A DNA stretch of 64,000 nt from Microcoleus sp. CAWBG506 (GTDB lineage Bacteria; Cyanobacteriota; Cyanobacteriia; Cyanobacteriales; Microcoleaceae), in contig JAHREW010000003.1 in NCBI GenBank assembly GCA_020883125.1, positions 186,001-250,000 of the forward strand, in the 5' to 3' direction. A model generated the notes under the pieces. The model was given only the letters and a program-made list of their open reading frames with translations, was not told the DNA's origin and did not search any database. Each line of letters opens with the position of its first letter. Within the stretch, counting starts at the first letter, position 1. Made by a program: the position numbers and the translations under genes. This document shows positions 45,701 to 56,562 of this stretch, in pieces.

Positions 45701-45837
45701 GTACAAATTTTTTGGGTCAGGATTTCACACTCGCAGCAGAAAGTCAACGACCAACCATCAACGATCGACCGTCAACTATCGTGGCTGAGTGCAACAGAAA
45801 TCCAAATCACTCTTTCGGGTGATGCTAGATAAATACT

Positions 45838-47007
45838 CTAGCGGATATATTCTTTTAAGATGCTGTTCCGGTTGGGATGGCGCAACTTCCGCAGGGCTTT
45901 AGCTTCAATTTGCCTAATCCGCTCGCGAGTGACGTTAAAGATTTGACCAATTTCCTCTAAGGTCTTCATCCGTCCGTCATCTAAGCCGTACCGCAGTCGC
46001 AATACATCTCGCTCGCGGGGGCTGAGGGTATCTAAAACACTTTCTAAATCTTCTCGCAACAAATTCTTTGAGACTTGATCTTCGGGTGTTTCTCCGTCCG
46101 ACTCAATAAAATCTCCCAGACGCGAATCTTCTTCTTTACCGATGGGAGTTTCTAGAGAAATCGGCAATTGTGCTGACTTAGCAATGAAGCGTAATTTCTC
46201 GATCGTCATTTCCATCTTAGTCGCAATTTCTTCTTCTGTAGGCTTGCGACCCATTTCTTGAGAAAGAAGTTTCGTAGTTTTCTTGATCCGAGAAATAGTT
46301 TCGTAAAGGTGAACCGGTAGGCGGATAGTCCGAGATTGATCCGCAATGGCCCTAGTAATGGCTTGACGAATCCACCAAGTCGCGTAGGTTGAGAACTTGT
46401 AACCTTTTTCGTGGTCAAACTTTTCTGCCGCCCGGATTAAACCGAGAGAGCCTTCCTGAATCAAATCTTGGAAAGACAAACCACGATTCATGTATTTTTT
46501 GGCGATCGACACCACCAAACGCAGGTTTGACTGCACCATTTTTTCCTTAGCCCGTCGTCCGACATGGAGTCGATGACGAAATGCCGGTAGCGCCATCTCG
46601 ACAGCAGTCGCCCATTCATTGTCTTTGGGTTCTCTGTCTAAGTCCTCTAAAAGTTGTTCTCTGACGCGCTCCAATTCCAACAAATCGGCAATTTTACGGG
46701 CCAGTTCAATCTCTTCGTCAGCTCGTAACAGTCGAATCCGACCTATTTCTTGCAGGTAAAGACGAATAGAGTCTTCAGTATAATGCTTTTTCTTTGCCTG
46801 AGCTCGACGGCGAGCTTTGGCACCTTTGCCAGACTTAGTATCGTCTTCCTCAGATTGAGTGTCTAGAAAATCATCTCTATCGTCTTCATCGTCGATAAAT
46901 AGTTCCAACTCGCTCTCAGGTAGAACGCTTTCGGTGTTCCGAAGCAACTCGATAGTTTCCATTTGGGGTTTGATTTTGGTTTCGAGTACGGTGTTTGCCT
47001 GGATCAT
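45838..47007 (-). CDS. sigA: Primary sigma factor, SigA/RpoD type
   Basis: A 389-residue sigma-70. Region 1.2 is [20 protein letters not shown]. Regions 2.1-2.4 hold [40 protein letters not shown] and [20 protein letters not shown]. Region 3 is LVSQEM-like, and region 4.2 is [20 protein letters not shown], ending [11 protein letters not shown]. The acidic N-terminus ([17 protein letters not shown]) and [11 protein letters not shown] are typical of cyanobacterial group 1 sigma factors. This is the main housekeeping sigma subunit of RNA polymerase. An exceptionally long non-coding stretch (1.7 kb) precedes it. Confidence 0.94.
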   Translation of the reverse strand: MIQANTVLETKIKPQMETIELLRNTESVLPESELELFIDDEDDRDDFLDTQSEEDDTKSGKGAKARRRAQAKKKHYTEDSIRLYLQEIGRIRLLRADEEIELARKIADLLELERVREQLLEDLDREPKDNEWATAVEMALPAFRHRLHVGRRAKEKMVQSNLRLVVSIAKKYMNRGLSFQDLIQEGSLGLIRAAEKFDHEKGYKFSTYATWWIRQAITRAIADQSRTIRLPVHLYETISRIKKTTKLLSQEMGRKPTEEEIATKMEMTIEKLRFIAKSAQLPISLETPIGKEEDSRLGDFIESDGETPEDQVSKNLLREDLESVLDTLSPRERDVLRLRYGLDDGRMKTLEEIGQIFNVTRERIRQIEAKALRKLRHPNRNSILKEYIR

Positions 47008-47097
47008 GCCGCCTTCCTCATGCTCCTAAATTGAAGAATAAATAACAGTCGAATAGTGTCTGTTTGTAGTTTAGACAAGTTAGCCAGTATTGACATT

Positions 47098-47125
47098 CCC
47101 ACAGCCAGAAAGAGTGGGATTTTTT
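47098..47125 (+). terminator. Plus-strand terminator-like hairpin upstream of sigA
   Basis: CCCAC (47098-47102) pairs with GTGGG (47114-47118) across an 11-base loop, followed by ATTTTTT. The stem is short but the T-run is good. It faces away from sigA, on the strand opposite to it, where no gene is seen. Confidence 0.45.
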
Positions 47126-47169
47126 GTCTAGCAGTTGTTGTCTACAAGGAATATTTTGCTCAGGTCTAG

Positions 47170-47193
47170 CCTCCGAATCATCGGAGGATTTTT
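47170..47193 (+). terminator. Second plus-strand terminator-like hairpin
   Basis: CCTCCG (47170-47175) and CGGAGG (47182-47187) flank AATCAT and are followed by ATTTTTG. With the hairpin 45 bases before it, this suggests a short plus-strand transcript ending here. Confidence 0.55.
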
Positions 47194-48747
47194 GTTTGGG
47201 TAATGTTAAGAACGTTTTTCAAGCTACCAGCACTTCCTTTGCTAAATCAAGATATTTAACTGGTAGTGACTGAGCAAGGATTTTCCCATGTACCCACAGG
47301 GTGCCATGACCTTCTTAACCTAGTCTGTGGTTAGACTTAACCGAGATATCTCTGTACAGATTTGAGCTGGTTATCCAGTTTTGTTGAGTATCTCGCCCAT
47401 AGCAGACATGATTGTCGCGACCTCGAATTGAGTGCTTGGCTGTTTCCCTCGCAATCTGTTACCGCAGTTTCTGCGATATTTTGCCTAGAACCTCTAACCA
47501 CAGAGCCGAGGGAAAGCACTTCTGGAAAAACTAACTTTTCTAATTTGGACTTCTATTTTTTACCCGTACAAGTTTACCTGAACGGAACCCTTTAACTTTT
47601 GTTTTCCAGGTGTCGAACTTTTGGTTCGCCTGCTGCTTTCACTCTGATAGCCAGACATCGCAGTTGCACGGCTAGTTTTCGCCTCCCAGGATGTCTGTCT
47701 GCTGCACAAAACGCAAAAGTTTTGGGTGGAAGCACCAAACAGTCAGTATTGGATCTTGCAAAGACCTTTCCGATTGTAGCCTTTCTCACAAAAATTGGAA
47801 GATATTTTCCATTATTGGTCAAGAACTACCCAAGCTTTGTCAGCTTAGCTTAACAATAGGCACTAATGGCTGATTGGGTTAAATTCTCAGAATCATCCAC
47901 AAGAACTTTGAAACTTGAGATTGGCGTTGTTTTTTGGGAGTATCTGGGTGAACGACTGCGGCGTAGCCGTCCAGACAACGAGCAGACAGTTTTTGACTGA
48001 CCGGAATTCCGGCGAATGTAATCCATATAGATGCACCCATCTTTACCCTGTTTCCCTAAATTGAATCATTCTAAATCGGCGATCGAATAAAGCTTATAGC
48101 TTTAGTTGTGACTCGGATACTCTGGATTAGAGACCGAAAATTACCCCAAATGAAGCGTTGCGGGTTAGTAGTGCAACAGGGGCTTTCTTTGTTAAGTTAG
48201 CTCAAATCTCAGAAATTGGGTCTAAATTTAACGTTAAATCACATTAAGCTATATTAACGTCCTATTCTCATTTAAGCAGTTGGACACAAGTTTGTCTCGT
48301 CAAAAGTCAAAATTATGTGGATATATTTTACTGATACTTAGCTCCCCTTGTCACTCCTAGGTCTCAACTCTTCCAGGATTTTTTGACTTTCGCCACATAC
48401 TTACGCGATCGCCCTCTCTCAGAATCCACACAATTTTAAATTTTCCGTCAGTATAAATTCACTGTTACTTTATATATATCGTTACAATATGAAGATTCGA
48501 TTAAGACAGCTCATCAATTCTAAGTAAAATTGCTGATTTGTCTTGAATCAGAGCGAACTCCTGGTAAGGTAGACAGATCCCTGGCTAGTGGATGAGGTTA
48601 AGGATGTTGAGAGAGCGAGCGGTGGGGCGATCGAGGGAATTTTTGTTACATTTGTTTACTACTTGTCCTGCGAAAGCATGACCTCTAAATCATCGATCGC
48701 GATCCTAGCTCAGCAACAGTGCGATCGGCAATTGTCTGTAAAGTTGA
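47194..48747. other. 1.55 kb intergenic region upstream of sigA
   Basis: No convincing gene on either strand. Frames at 47599-47853 and 48588-48809 have no family similarity and no ribosome-binding site. The length fits a multi-promoter sigA leader or an undetected small RNA. HIP1-type GCGATCGC sequences are sparse here. Confidence 0.45.
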
Positions 48748-49380
48748 TTATACCTGGGAACTATCGATACTTTCTAATAAACCTTGACAAAAGACTTGGA
48801 AGCTTTTAGAGCGATTTGATTCAGGATTCATATATTTAGAGATGTCGCTAGAGGCTTTATATTTTTCTAATCCTCCCTGATGATATCCAGCTCTTCGTAA
48901 AACTCTTTCTAAAGCCTCCCATGTGCCTCCTTTGATAGCATCAGGATCTCGATAGGGTTGTTGAGTAGCTAAATTGGCAGAGACTTTAGGATAAGCTTGG
49001 CAAATTGCTTCAACATCGCCGAAAAACCACGCTTCTAATTATTCAACCACAATTCGATTTAATACTTGAAAATATTTATTTTTTTGACCGGACGATTTAG
49101 TAATTAATCCGGCTAATATTGCTATATCTTCTAGTTTGTTTTTTAATTTTAGACAATCTTCTCGATCTTCATCTATTAAAATAACAATTTTCCAATCAGG
49201 TGGAAGCCATGCTTGATAACCTTTCAAACGGTTAGGCAATTTACAAATTAAATCATATTTCCCTCGAAAAGCATGAATTTTAAATGTAACAGTCGATGGC
49301 AATATTTTCGGCAAAATCTGGGTTAAAGCTGATTCTAGGGATGCTTCTTCCACTAAAAACTCAAAATGCAAAATGCTCAC
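48748..49380 (-). pseudogene. DUF4276 (TOPRIM-like) gene with a nonsense mutation
   Basis: From ATG 49380 the frame reads 113 codons (MSILHFEFLVEEASLESALT, IVILIDEDREDCLKLKNKLE) to a TAA at 49039-49041. The same frame then continues without interruption (LEAWFFGDVEAICQAYPKVS, RDPDAIKGGTWEALERVLRR) to a stop at 48748. Together this gives the normal DUF4276 length of about 210 residues. The change GAA to TAA at VVE-stop-LEAWFFGD is the simplest explanation. The first part keeps the acidic DED motif. The gene follows the ATPase stop by six bases, so the two were an operon. Confidence 0.8.
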
Positions 49381-49386
49381 ATCCTC

Positions 49387-50604
49387 TTAATTTTTAGGTT
49401 TCAATGATTGAGGAATACCCGCATTTTTGAGGGGATTTCCCACATCAAAAAAATCTTCCATCCACAGCGAGCCAAGTAAGGCACCATGATTAATAAATTC
49501 TTTTACTCCCTGCATATCTGCGGTTCTTTTTGCTTGAGTAAAACCTTTTTCATCTCGATATAATACCCATAATTCCTCTGGATTTAAACTATCCACAAAA
49601 AAAGGAGAATGGGTTGTTACCATTAATTGAGTATTAGCAGAAGCAGAACGACATTCTTCGGCAAGTTGAGGTAATAAACGCGGATGTAAATGATTTTCTG
49701 GTTCTTCTATTCCAACTAATTGCGGGGGATTAGGGTCAAATAATACTGTTAGATAAGCTAATAGTTTTAACGTACCATCGGACGCAAATTTTGCCAAAAT
49801 AGGATGAGAAAAAGGAGCATCTTTAATTTCTAACAAAAGTCTGCCATCCTGCATAATAGAAGCCTCTACTTTTTCGAGGCGTGGAATACGATCGGAAAGG
49901 GTTTTTAATATTTCTTCTAACCGTTGAGGATGTTGTTCTTTTAGATATTGAATAACATTAGGTAAATTGTCACCAGTGGGGGACAATCTTTCCTGTGCAC
50001 CTGCTTCGGGAAGGCTGCGGGTATTATCGGCGGTTAAATAAGATAAATACCAACTTGTAATAAACCGCCTTAAAGCACTGACGCGGGGATGTTTGGCAAA
50101 TTGTCCTAATGTATTTACTGCTAATAATTCAGACGATGCTAGTTGTTCGGTGATCCTTTCATCTTCTTCATCAGGAGTTGCGCCACTAATGACTTGTCCT
50201 TCGCCTTTTTTGAAATCTAAAAAGCGAAAAGGTTTACCTTGACCTGCTCGTCTCCACTGTAGCCATTCTTCAGCGATAAAAGGACGATTATTTTCTTCAT
50301 CTATGGCGAGATGATAGGTGATTAACGGTGATTTTGATGTCTCTCGATACTTTAATTCAATGATGATACAGCCTGTACTGTCTCTGGTGCGTAATTCTCT
50401 AAATCTGCCTCGTCTATCCCATGCTTTTCTTAGGCTTTCGGTGAAACATTCAGACAGGAAAGCAAAAACATCAAAAATAGTTGATTTTCCACTGCCATTT
50501 GGTCCTAAGAAGACAGTTAAGGGAGTAATTTTTTTAAGTTCTAGATTATGTAAAGCTCGGTAATTTTGGACTTTGAGATATTCTATACGAGGAATATTTT
50601 TCAT
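49387..50604 (-). CDS. AAA/ABC-type ATPase (AAA_21), partner of DUF4276
   Basis: A 405-residue SMC/ABC-like ATPase. Walker A is [10 protein letters not shown] (33-42), the C-terminal half carries [20 protein letters not shown] (Walker B and D-loop region) and [20 protein letters not shown] (switch His). It belongs to the group annotated as AAA family ATPase or RecF/OLD-like. With a TOPRIM-like DUF4276 protein as partner, this resembles two-gene anti-phage modules such as PARIS or OLD-type ATPase plus nuclease. The ATPase frame looks intact; its partner is broken at codon 114. Confidence 0.85.
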   Translation of the reverse strand: MKNIPRIEYLKVQNYRALHNLELKKITPLTVFLGPNGSGKSTIFDVFAFLSECFTESLRKAWDRRGRFRELRTRDSTGCIIIELKYRETSKSPLITYHLAIDEENNRPFIAEEWLQWRRAGQGKPFRFLDFKKGEGQVISGATPDEEDERITEQLASSELLAVNTLGQFAKHPRVSALRRFITSWYLSYLTADNTRSLPEAGAQERLSPTGDNLPNVIQYLKEQHPQRLEEILKTLSDRIPRLEKVEASIMQDGRLLLEIKDAPFSHPILAKFASDGTLKLLAYLTVLFDPNPPQLVGIEEPENHLHPRLLPQLAEECRSASANTQLMVTTHSPFFVDSLNPEELWVLYRDEKGFTQAKRTADMQGVKEFINHGALLGSLWMEDFFDVGNPLKNAGIPQSLKPKN

Positions 50605-50723
50605 TTCACATCCTGAATTATAGTGTCTGTTTATTTAATAAGTAGTCTGTTAAATTCCCGACTTTTTTAAGAAGTCGGGAGTCTGGGTGTTGGTTTGTTT
50701 GAGGTTGTGCTAGAGGAAAATGA

Positions 50724-51605
50724 TTATTGATTCCGCAGTTTAGGATTAACAAACTCATTCAATCCTTCTCCCACAAAAGACAATCCTACTACCATTAAAG
50801 TCATAGCCAAACCGGGAAACAAAGCTGTCCACCAAATTCCTGTAGGTAGTGCATCCAGGGCTAAACGCAAATCATGTCCCCATTCAGGAGTTTCTTCAGG
50901 AAGTCCCAAACCGAGAAATCCTAAACCTCCTAGGGTTAAAATGGCATCGGCAGCATTGAGCGCAAACAACACTGGTACACTCTGAATCACGTTCAAAAAC
51001 AGATAGCGGGAAAGGACTGTCCAAGTATCAGCCCCCATGGCTCTAGCGGCTTCAACAAATAGTTCCGTTTTGATGCTGGTGGTGTGATTTCTGACGACGC
51101 GGTAGTATTGAGGAATGTAGGAAATGCTAAGGGCGATCGCAGCATTCAAAACTCCTTTCCCCACCACAAAAGCTAGGGTTAAAGACAGCAGCAATCCCGG
51201 CAAAGTATAAATTGTATCCATCAAAAACAACAGGATGCGATCGAGTTTGCCGCCTAAATAACCGCTAACCAATCCCAAGGGTACACCGATCGACAAACTC
51301 AAACCTGTAGCGAGAATGAGCACTTGCCAAGCAGCCCTAGAAGCAAAAAGCGTTCGAGAAAAAACATCATAGCCACTGCGGGTAGTCCCAAACCAATAAG
51401 TCGCCGATGGCGGTTCGTGGATGGGATTAATTAAGGCATCTGTAGGATTTTGCAGCCATCCCCAACTCTGTAGGGTTGGGCTGAAGGTGGCAATCAATAC
51501 AAACGCAGCGGTGATTGTCAAACCTACCCACATCATTTTCATTGACAGGTTTGAGGGTGCCGCAAGGTTGAGAAATCTCGGTAGTCGGAGTCTGCCTTGA
51601 GCCAT
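50724..51605 (-). CDS. ABC transporter permease, peptide/nickel type (DppC-like)
   Basis: A 293-residue membrane protein from ATG 51605 (MAQGRLRLPRFLNLAAPSNL); the frame is open for 24 codons more. About six hydrophobic segments are visible. The binding-protein-dependent transport signature is EAARAMGADTWTVLSRYLFL (EAA loop), and GTTRSGYDVFSRTLFASRAA is typical of the DppC/OppC N-terminal region. It should pair with a DppB-type permease and an ATPase, neither of which is adjacent. Confidence 0.86.
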   Translation of the reverse strand: MAQGRLRLPRFLNLAAPSNLSMKMMWVGLTITAAFVLIATFSPTLQSWGWLQNPTDALINPIHEPPSATYWFGTTRSGYDVFSRTLFASRAAWQVLILATGLSLSIGVPLGLVSGYLGGKLDRILLFLMDTIYTLPGLLLSLTLAFVVGKGVLNAAIALSISYIPQYYRVVRNHTTSIKTELFVEAARAMGADTWTVLSRYLFLNVIQSVPVLFALNAADAILTLGGLGFLGLGLPEETPEWGHDLRLALDALPTGIWWTALFPGLAMTLMVVGLSFVGEGLNEFVNPKLRNQ

Positions 51606-51856
51606 AATTAATAATTGGGAATTGGGAGTTAGGAAACAGTTCCATCTACTCAAATAGAATAGCGTCGATCGGCTCATTTCCGGTTGCGCGATCGTGATTT
51701 AACCGGAGCTAGGACGCAGATAACAAAGAGAAATATCTGAAACAAGTTCATATTCTGATGAAGAAAGGAATTGAGATCGCTGATGTGTTGAAGCCATTGT
51801 GGGTTAAAATAGTTTTGGTACTCGGTCTGTTGATGGAAGCTCTGAGGAGATTCCTG

Positions 51857-51969
51857 AAAATTTAAGCACCTCTGGTTGTGGAGAGCTCAACTAGGCTTTT
51901 ATGAGGCTCAAAACCTTTACCTGATTGGGTTTGAGACCTCTCGAACCAGCGAAGAGGTGCTAAAATTTT
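51857..51969. other. Long imperfect inverted repeat in the CRISPR leader region
   Basis: AAAATTTAAGCACCTCT (51857-51873) pairs with AGAGGTGCTAAAATTTT (51953-51969) at 16 of 17 positions. The stem continues inward through CTGGTT / AACCAG and GGAGAG / CTCTC, so the whole 113-nt piece could form a branched hairpin. It lies 155 bases before the first CRISPR repeat. It holds GCTCAAC, which complements GTTGAGC in the repeat, and AAACCTTT, which is identical to part of it. It may be a structured RNA, a MITE or a leader element. No open frame is credible in 51606-52123. Confidence 0.55.
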
Positions 51970-52123
51970 GACAGAACCTAGGCTGTGTAAGCTTTTGAGG
52001 GTTGCTCTATGTCTGTGGTGATGACCTTTTTTGCCATAATTGCTATCTCCGGGTGCCTTGAGTGCTGGGGTGCTTGCAAAACTGGCCAGGAGGCATTGCT
52101 ATATAAGGGGTTCAGGAACCGCT

Positions 52124-55100
52124 GTGATTAAACCTTTGATGCCGTAAGGCGTTGAGCACGCTAATTTGCTATCGAAATATTTCTCGTTCATTTGTGATTA
52201 AACCTTTGATGCCGTAAGGCGTTGAGCACTACTTTGATGCGATGCAAAAACTCGCCGACGGTCGTGATTAAACCTTTGATGCCGTAAGGCGTTGAGCACT
52301 CGATCGCCCGTCGATACCCAGTCCGCTGCTTAAGTGATTAAACCTTTGATGCCGTAAGGCGTTGAGCACAAAATGACTTTGCACGATTTCATCAATATAT
52401 GAATTGTGATTAAACCTTTGATGCCGTAAGGCGTTGAGCACGAAGTGGGGACATCCAATGCCACTAGCAGTGCCTGTGATTAAACCTTTGATGCCGTAAG
52501 GCGTTGAGCACATATAAATATACCAAAGAAGCAAAGAACAAACCCATGTGATTAAACCTTTGATGCCGTAAGGCGTTGAGCACCTCACTCCGCAGTATTG
52601 ACGCAAAGTATTTGATTCTCGTGATTAAACCTTTGATGCCGTAAGGCGTTGAGCACTTCCGCGACGGCTGAGTTTGCTACGACCGAACTCAAGTGATTAA
52701 ACCTTTGATGCCGTAAGGCGTTGAGCACTATCGAATCTCTACAGCCCCCACTGGTGGAGGAGTTGTGATTAAACCTTTGATGCCGTAAGGCGTTGAGCAC
52801 GTGGTATGTGCGTGAAGGAGAAGAAAAAGTACCCATGTGATTAAACCTTTGATGCCGTAAGGCGTTGAGCACGAGCAAGTACGATCGCTCCCAACCCAAT
52901 TCCAGCAAGTGATTAAACCTTTGATGCCGTAAGGCGTTGAGCACGTGGAAATACCTCGCAGTAAGTCGCTAGGCCCGATTATAGTGATTAAACCTTTGAT
53001 GCCGTAAGGCGTTGAGCACTGCCTCGATCGCCTGAGCCTGTGCTGCCCGTCCCTGGTGATTAAACCTTTGATGCCGTAAGGCGTTGAGCACCTCTTACTG
53101 TTCTAGTTAAGTCTCAGTTCCCGCTCGTGATTAAACCTTTGATGCCGTAAGGCGTTGAGCACTTTGAGTTCGGGTGCGTCGATACAAGCAAACCTAGTGA
53201 TTAAACCTTTGATGCCGTAAGGCGTTGAGCACCTAGACCTTTTGGCGGCAAAAGACGGCGGGTCACAACGTGATTAAACCTTTGATGCCGTAAGGCGTTG
53301 AGCACGGTTTAGATCCGTCGCTGGCGGCTAAACAGATGGGGTGATTAAACCTTTGATGCCGTAAGGCGTTGAGCACCACAGAATTACTCACAGACCGTCA
53401 GGGATATCAGTGTGATTAAACCTTTGATGCCGTAAGGCGTTGAGCACTCCTCGACAACATTAACACCCGATCTTGGGTTCAAGTGATTAAACCTTTGATG
53501 CCGTAAGGCGTTGAGCACTTTTAATGCTAGTAGGGTAAATCCATTTCATCGTCGTGATTAAACCTTTGATGCCGTAAGGCGTTGAGCACGACAAGGGCCA
53601 GAAGGAAAGGACACCCAAGCCCCACGTGATTAAACCTTTGATGCCGTAAGGCGTTGAGCACCTTTCAGCATAGACGCCCGTTGCTGGCGTGTACAAGTGA
53701 TTAAACCTTTGATGCCGTAAGGCGTTGAGCACTCTCAAATCCCGAAATCAGGGGCTAGGGGTAATCAGTGATTAAACCTTTGATGCCGTAAGGCGTTGAG
53801 CACGGTACAAATCATGAAAAAACTAGAAAGACCACTATGTGATTAAACCTTTGATGCCGTAAGGCGTTGAGCACTGCAAAGTACCGTTCACTAAGGCCCA
53901 GGCTTTAAAGTGATTAAACCTTTGATGCCGTAAGGCGTTGAGCACAATTCTATACTGGTATAACAACTTATCTATTTTAGTGATTAAACCTTTGATGCCG
54001 TAAGGCGTTGAGCACAGGAGTTTTTGGCGCAAAATCTACTTTTTGGAATAAGTGATTAAACCTTTGATGCCGTAAGGCGTTGAGCACTTCTTTTGGAGAT
54101 ATTGTGCAGGCGGCTTTTACAGTGTGATTAAACCTTTGATGCCGTAAGGCGTTGAGCACAAATTAAGCGCCGCTACCAACTGCGACAAACTCAAGTGATT
54201 AAACCTTTGATGCCGTAAGGCGTTGAGCACTACAGACTCATTACTTGGTCGGCGGCGAATTTTACGTGATTAAACCTTTGATGCCGTAAGGCGTTGAGCA
54301 CAAGTTGTCCTGAGTTTCCATGTCTCCCAGGAAAGTGTGATTAAACCTTTGATGCCGTAAGGCGTTGAGCACAATTTCCTAATTTTTTCGGTATGCGGTG
54401 GGCGAATGTGATTAAACCTTTGATGCCGTAAGGCGTTGAGCACGGGTAGATCGAATACTAATTGAATTGCCTGAAGTGAGTGATTAAACCTTTGATGCCG
54501 TAAGGCGTTGAGCACATGCACTTACCCAGCGCCAGCGCTACTCTCTCAAAAGTGATTAAACCTTTGATGCCGTAAGGCGTTGAGCACTCATTGGTCTCTG
54601 AGGCGATCGCTCCTGGGGCTGAGTGATTAAACCTTTGATGCCGTAAGGCGTTGAGCACGCTATCTATTTTTCAAAGGGAAGCGCAAACATCAGGTGATTA
54701 AACCTTTGATGCCGTAAGGCGTTGAGCACGGTTGGACTCCATCCCAGGGAGCGGAATTTCTCAAGTGATTAAACCTTTGATGCCGTAAGGCGTTGAGCAC
54801 CTCCCGGAATTTCCTGTTGTTACACCGACCGACAAGTGATTAAACCTTTGATGCCGTAAGGCGTTGAGCACTAGCTATTGGAGTAGTCTCACCAAACCAT
54901 TGAAAGTGATTAAACCTTTGATGCCGTAAGGCGTTGAGCACACAAAGAAGGTTCTTTGTCTGACAGCTTGAGTGATGTGATTAAACCTTTGATGCCGTAA
55001 GGCGTTGAGCACCTTTGATTTCCTCACGGCTGCTGTTGTCGAGGCAAAGTGATTAAACCTTTGATGCCGTAAGGCGTTGAGCACATTAATCCGTTCTCGA

Positions 55101-56292
55101 AACGAGTTTCTGCTTTGGAGTGATTAAACCTTTGATGCCGTAAGGCGTTGAGCACTAATTGCCGTGGTTGTTAAAAACAATTCTGTTGGTGTGATTAAAC
55201 CTTTGATGCCGTAAGGCGTTGAGCACTTTACCTTTTGCTGGAACCGGGGCGATCGCTCGAGTGATTAAACCTTTGATGCCGTAAGGCGTTGAGCACTGAA
55301 AGTTCTTGAATCAGTTCTTCCTCAATATCGTTGTGATTAAACCTTTGATGCCGTAAGGCGTTGAGCACAAACCTTTTTTAAACTCAGTCCACCATTCTTC
55401 AAAATGTGATTAAACCTTTGATGCCGTAAGGCGTTGAGCACGAACTCAAGCCCTCCATTGATTTACTGTACGGAAGTGATTAAACCTTTGATGCCGTAAG
55501 GCGTTGAGCACAAAAAATTGCTGGAAATTTACCGGTGTACGTTAGACGGTGATTAAACCTTTGATGCCGTAAGGCGTTGAGCACATGACAGCCTCTAACT
55601 CAGCAACAGCTTTACCCAGGTGATTAAACCTTTGATGCCGTAAGGCGTTGAGCACAAGCTATGGAATCCTGGGCCCAAATTTTTAATCCGTGATTAAACC
55701 TTTGATGCCGTAAGGCGTTGAGCACTGTAGCCGAATGAAATTGGGGCTGAAATCTAGGTGTGATTAAACCTTTGATGCCGTAAGGCGTTGAGCACTTACT
55801 TGTATCGGTGCTTTTTGTTCCCGTAAAGTAGTGATTAAACCTTTGATGCCGTAAGGCGTTGAGCACTCTATGCCATAGCGATCGGCAATCAAGCCAATTT
55901 CGTGATTAAACCTTTGATGCCGTAAGGCGTTGAGCACGTGGCAAATGCAGGAGGAGGATCTTGCAATCAATCGTGATTAAACCTTTGATGCCGTAAGGCG
56001 TTGAGCACAATCGAAATCGTACATCGGAGTTTGCAGAAAAAAGTGATTAAACCTTTGATGCCGTAAGGCGTTGAGCACCAGCGAGGTTGGCGACACAATT
56101 GTCTAAATCTTGAATTGTGATTAAACCTTTGATGCCGTAAGGCGTTGAGCACCAGTCTTAATCGAAGACAAATATAAGCGCCGAAAGTGATTAAACCTTT
56201 GATGCCGTAAGGCGTTGAGCACCTCAGTGATCCAGATTTTTTGGTGGATGAGGATGGTGATTAAACCTTTGATGCCGTAAGGCGTTGAGCAC
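52124..56292 (+). CRISPR. CRISPR array, 59 intact repeats and 58 spacers, no adjacent cas genes
   Basis: Counted by hand, 59 repeats of 36 nt begin GTGATTAAACCTTTG and end GGCGTTGAGCAC; I saw no variant among them. Spacers are 34-37 nt and, as far as I can see, all different. On the plus strand the repeat folds into a nine-bp stem (bases 12-20 with 25-33) around a GTAA loop. Four of the nine pairs are G-U, possible only if the plus strand is transcribed, and GTG/CAC ends can also pair. Decay is at the right end, again implying a leader on the left. No Cas protein is found in 64 kb, so type cannot be assigned. At least two spacers contain GCGATCGC. Open frames across the array on the minus strand are artefacts of the repeat. 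Confidence 0.97.
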
Positions 56293-56332
56293 CTTCCAAA
56301 TCTGTTGACAGTAGCGGGTTGGCGGGTGTGAT

Positions 56333-56436
56333 ATAAAATCCTCTCTTCATCCTCCTGTATTAAACTCTCTCTTCTCTTCCTTTGCGTCCTTCGCGCCTTC
56401 GCGGTTAAATCATTTCGATACAACCGGAATTGATAT
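56333..56436. mobile_element. MITE-like element in CRISPR repeat 60, copy A
   Basis: About 104 bp, starting ATAAAATCCTCTCTTC and ending CAACCGGAATTGATAT, with GAT on both sides. It is closely related to the copy at 58573-58675 and, in opposite orientation, to the copy at 56459-56562. Its core TTCGCGCCTTCGCGG is hairpin-prone. It carries no gene. Confidence 0.75.
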
Positions 56437-56458
56437 GATTAAACCTTTGATGCCGTAA

Positions 56459-56562
56459 TATCGTTTCCAGTTAGATCGGAATGATTTAACCGCAGAGAAC
56501 ACTCTTGACACAGAGTCCGAGAGTGCATCTGAATAATTCAGATGCTACCGGATTGGATATGA
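56459..56562. mobile_element. MITE-like element in CRISPR repeat 60, copy B (opposite orientation)
   Basis: About 104 bp, starting TATCGTTTCCAGTTAG and ending CTACCGGATTGGATATGA. GGAATGATTTAACCGC is shared with the inverted copy A. It splits repeat 60 between GCCGTAA and GGCGTT. Its centre differs more than its ends from copy A. Confidence 0.7.

Noticed and set aside
48588-48809. 73-codon plus-strand frame
   Set aside because: Overlaps the 3' end of the DUF4276 pseudogene on the other strand, which has clear family similarity.
52268-56423. Many minus-strand open frames repeating LNALRHQRFNH or CSTPYGIKGLIT
   Set aside because: They are translations of the stop-free CRISPR repeat in different frames, not proteins.
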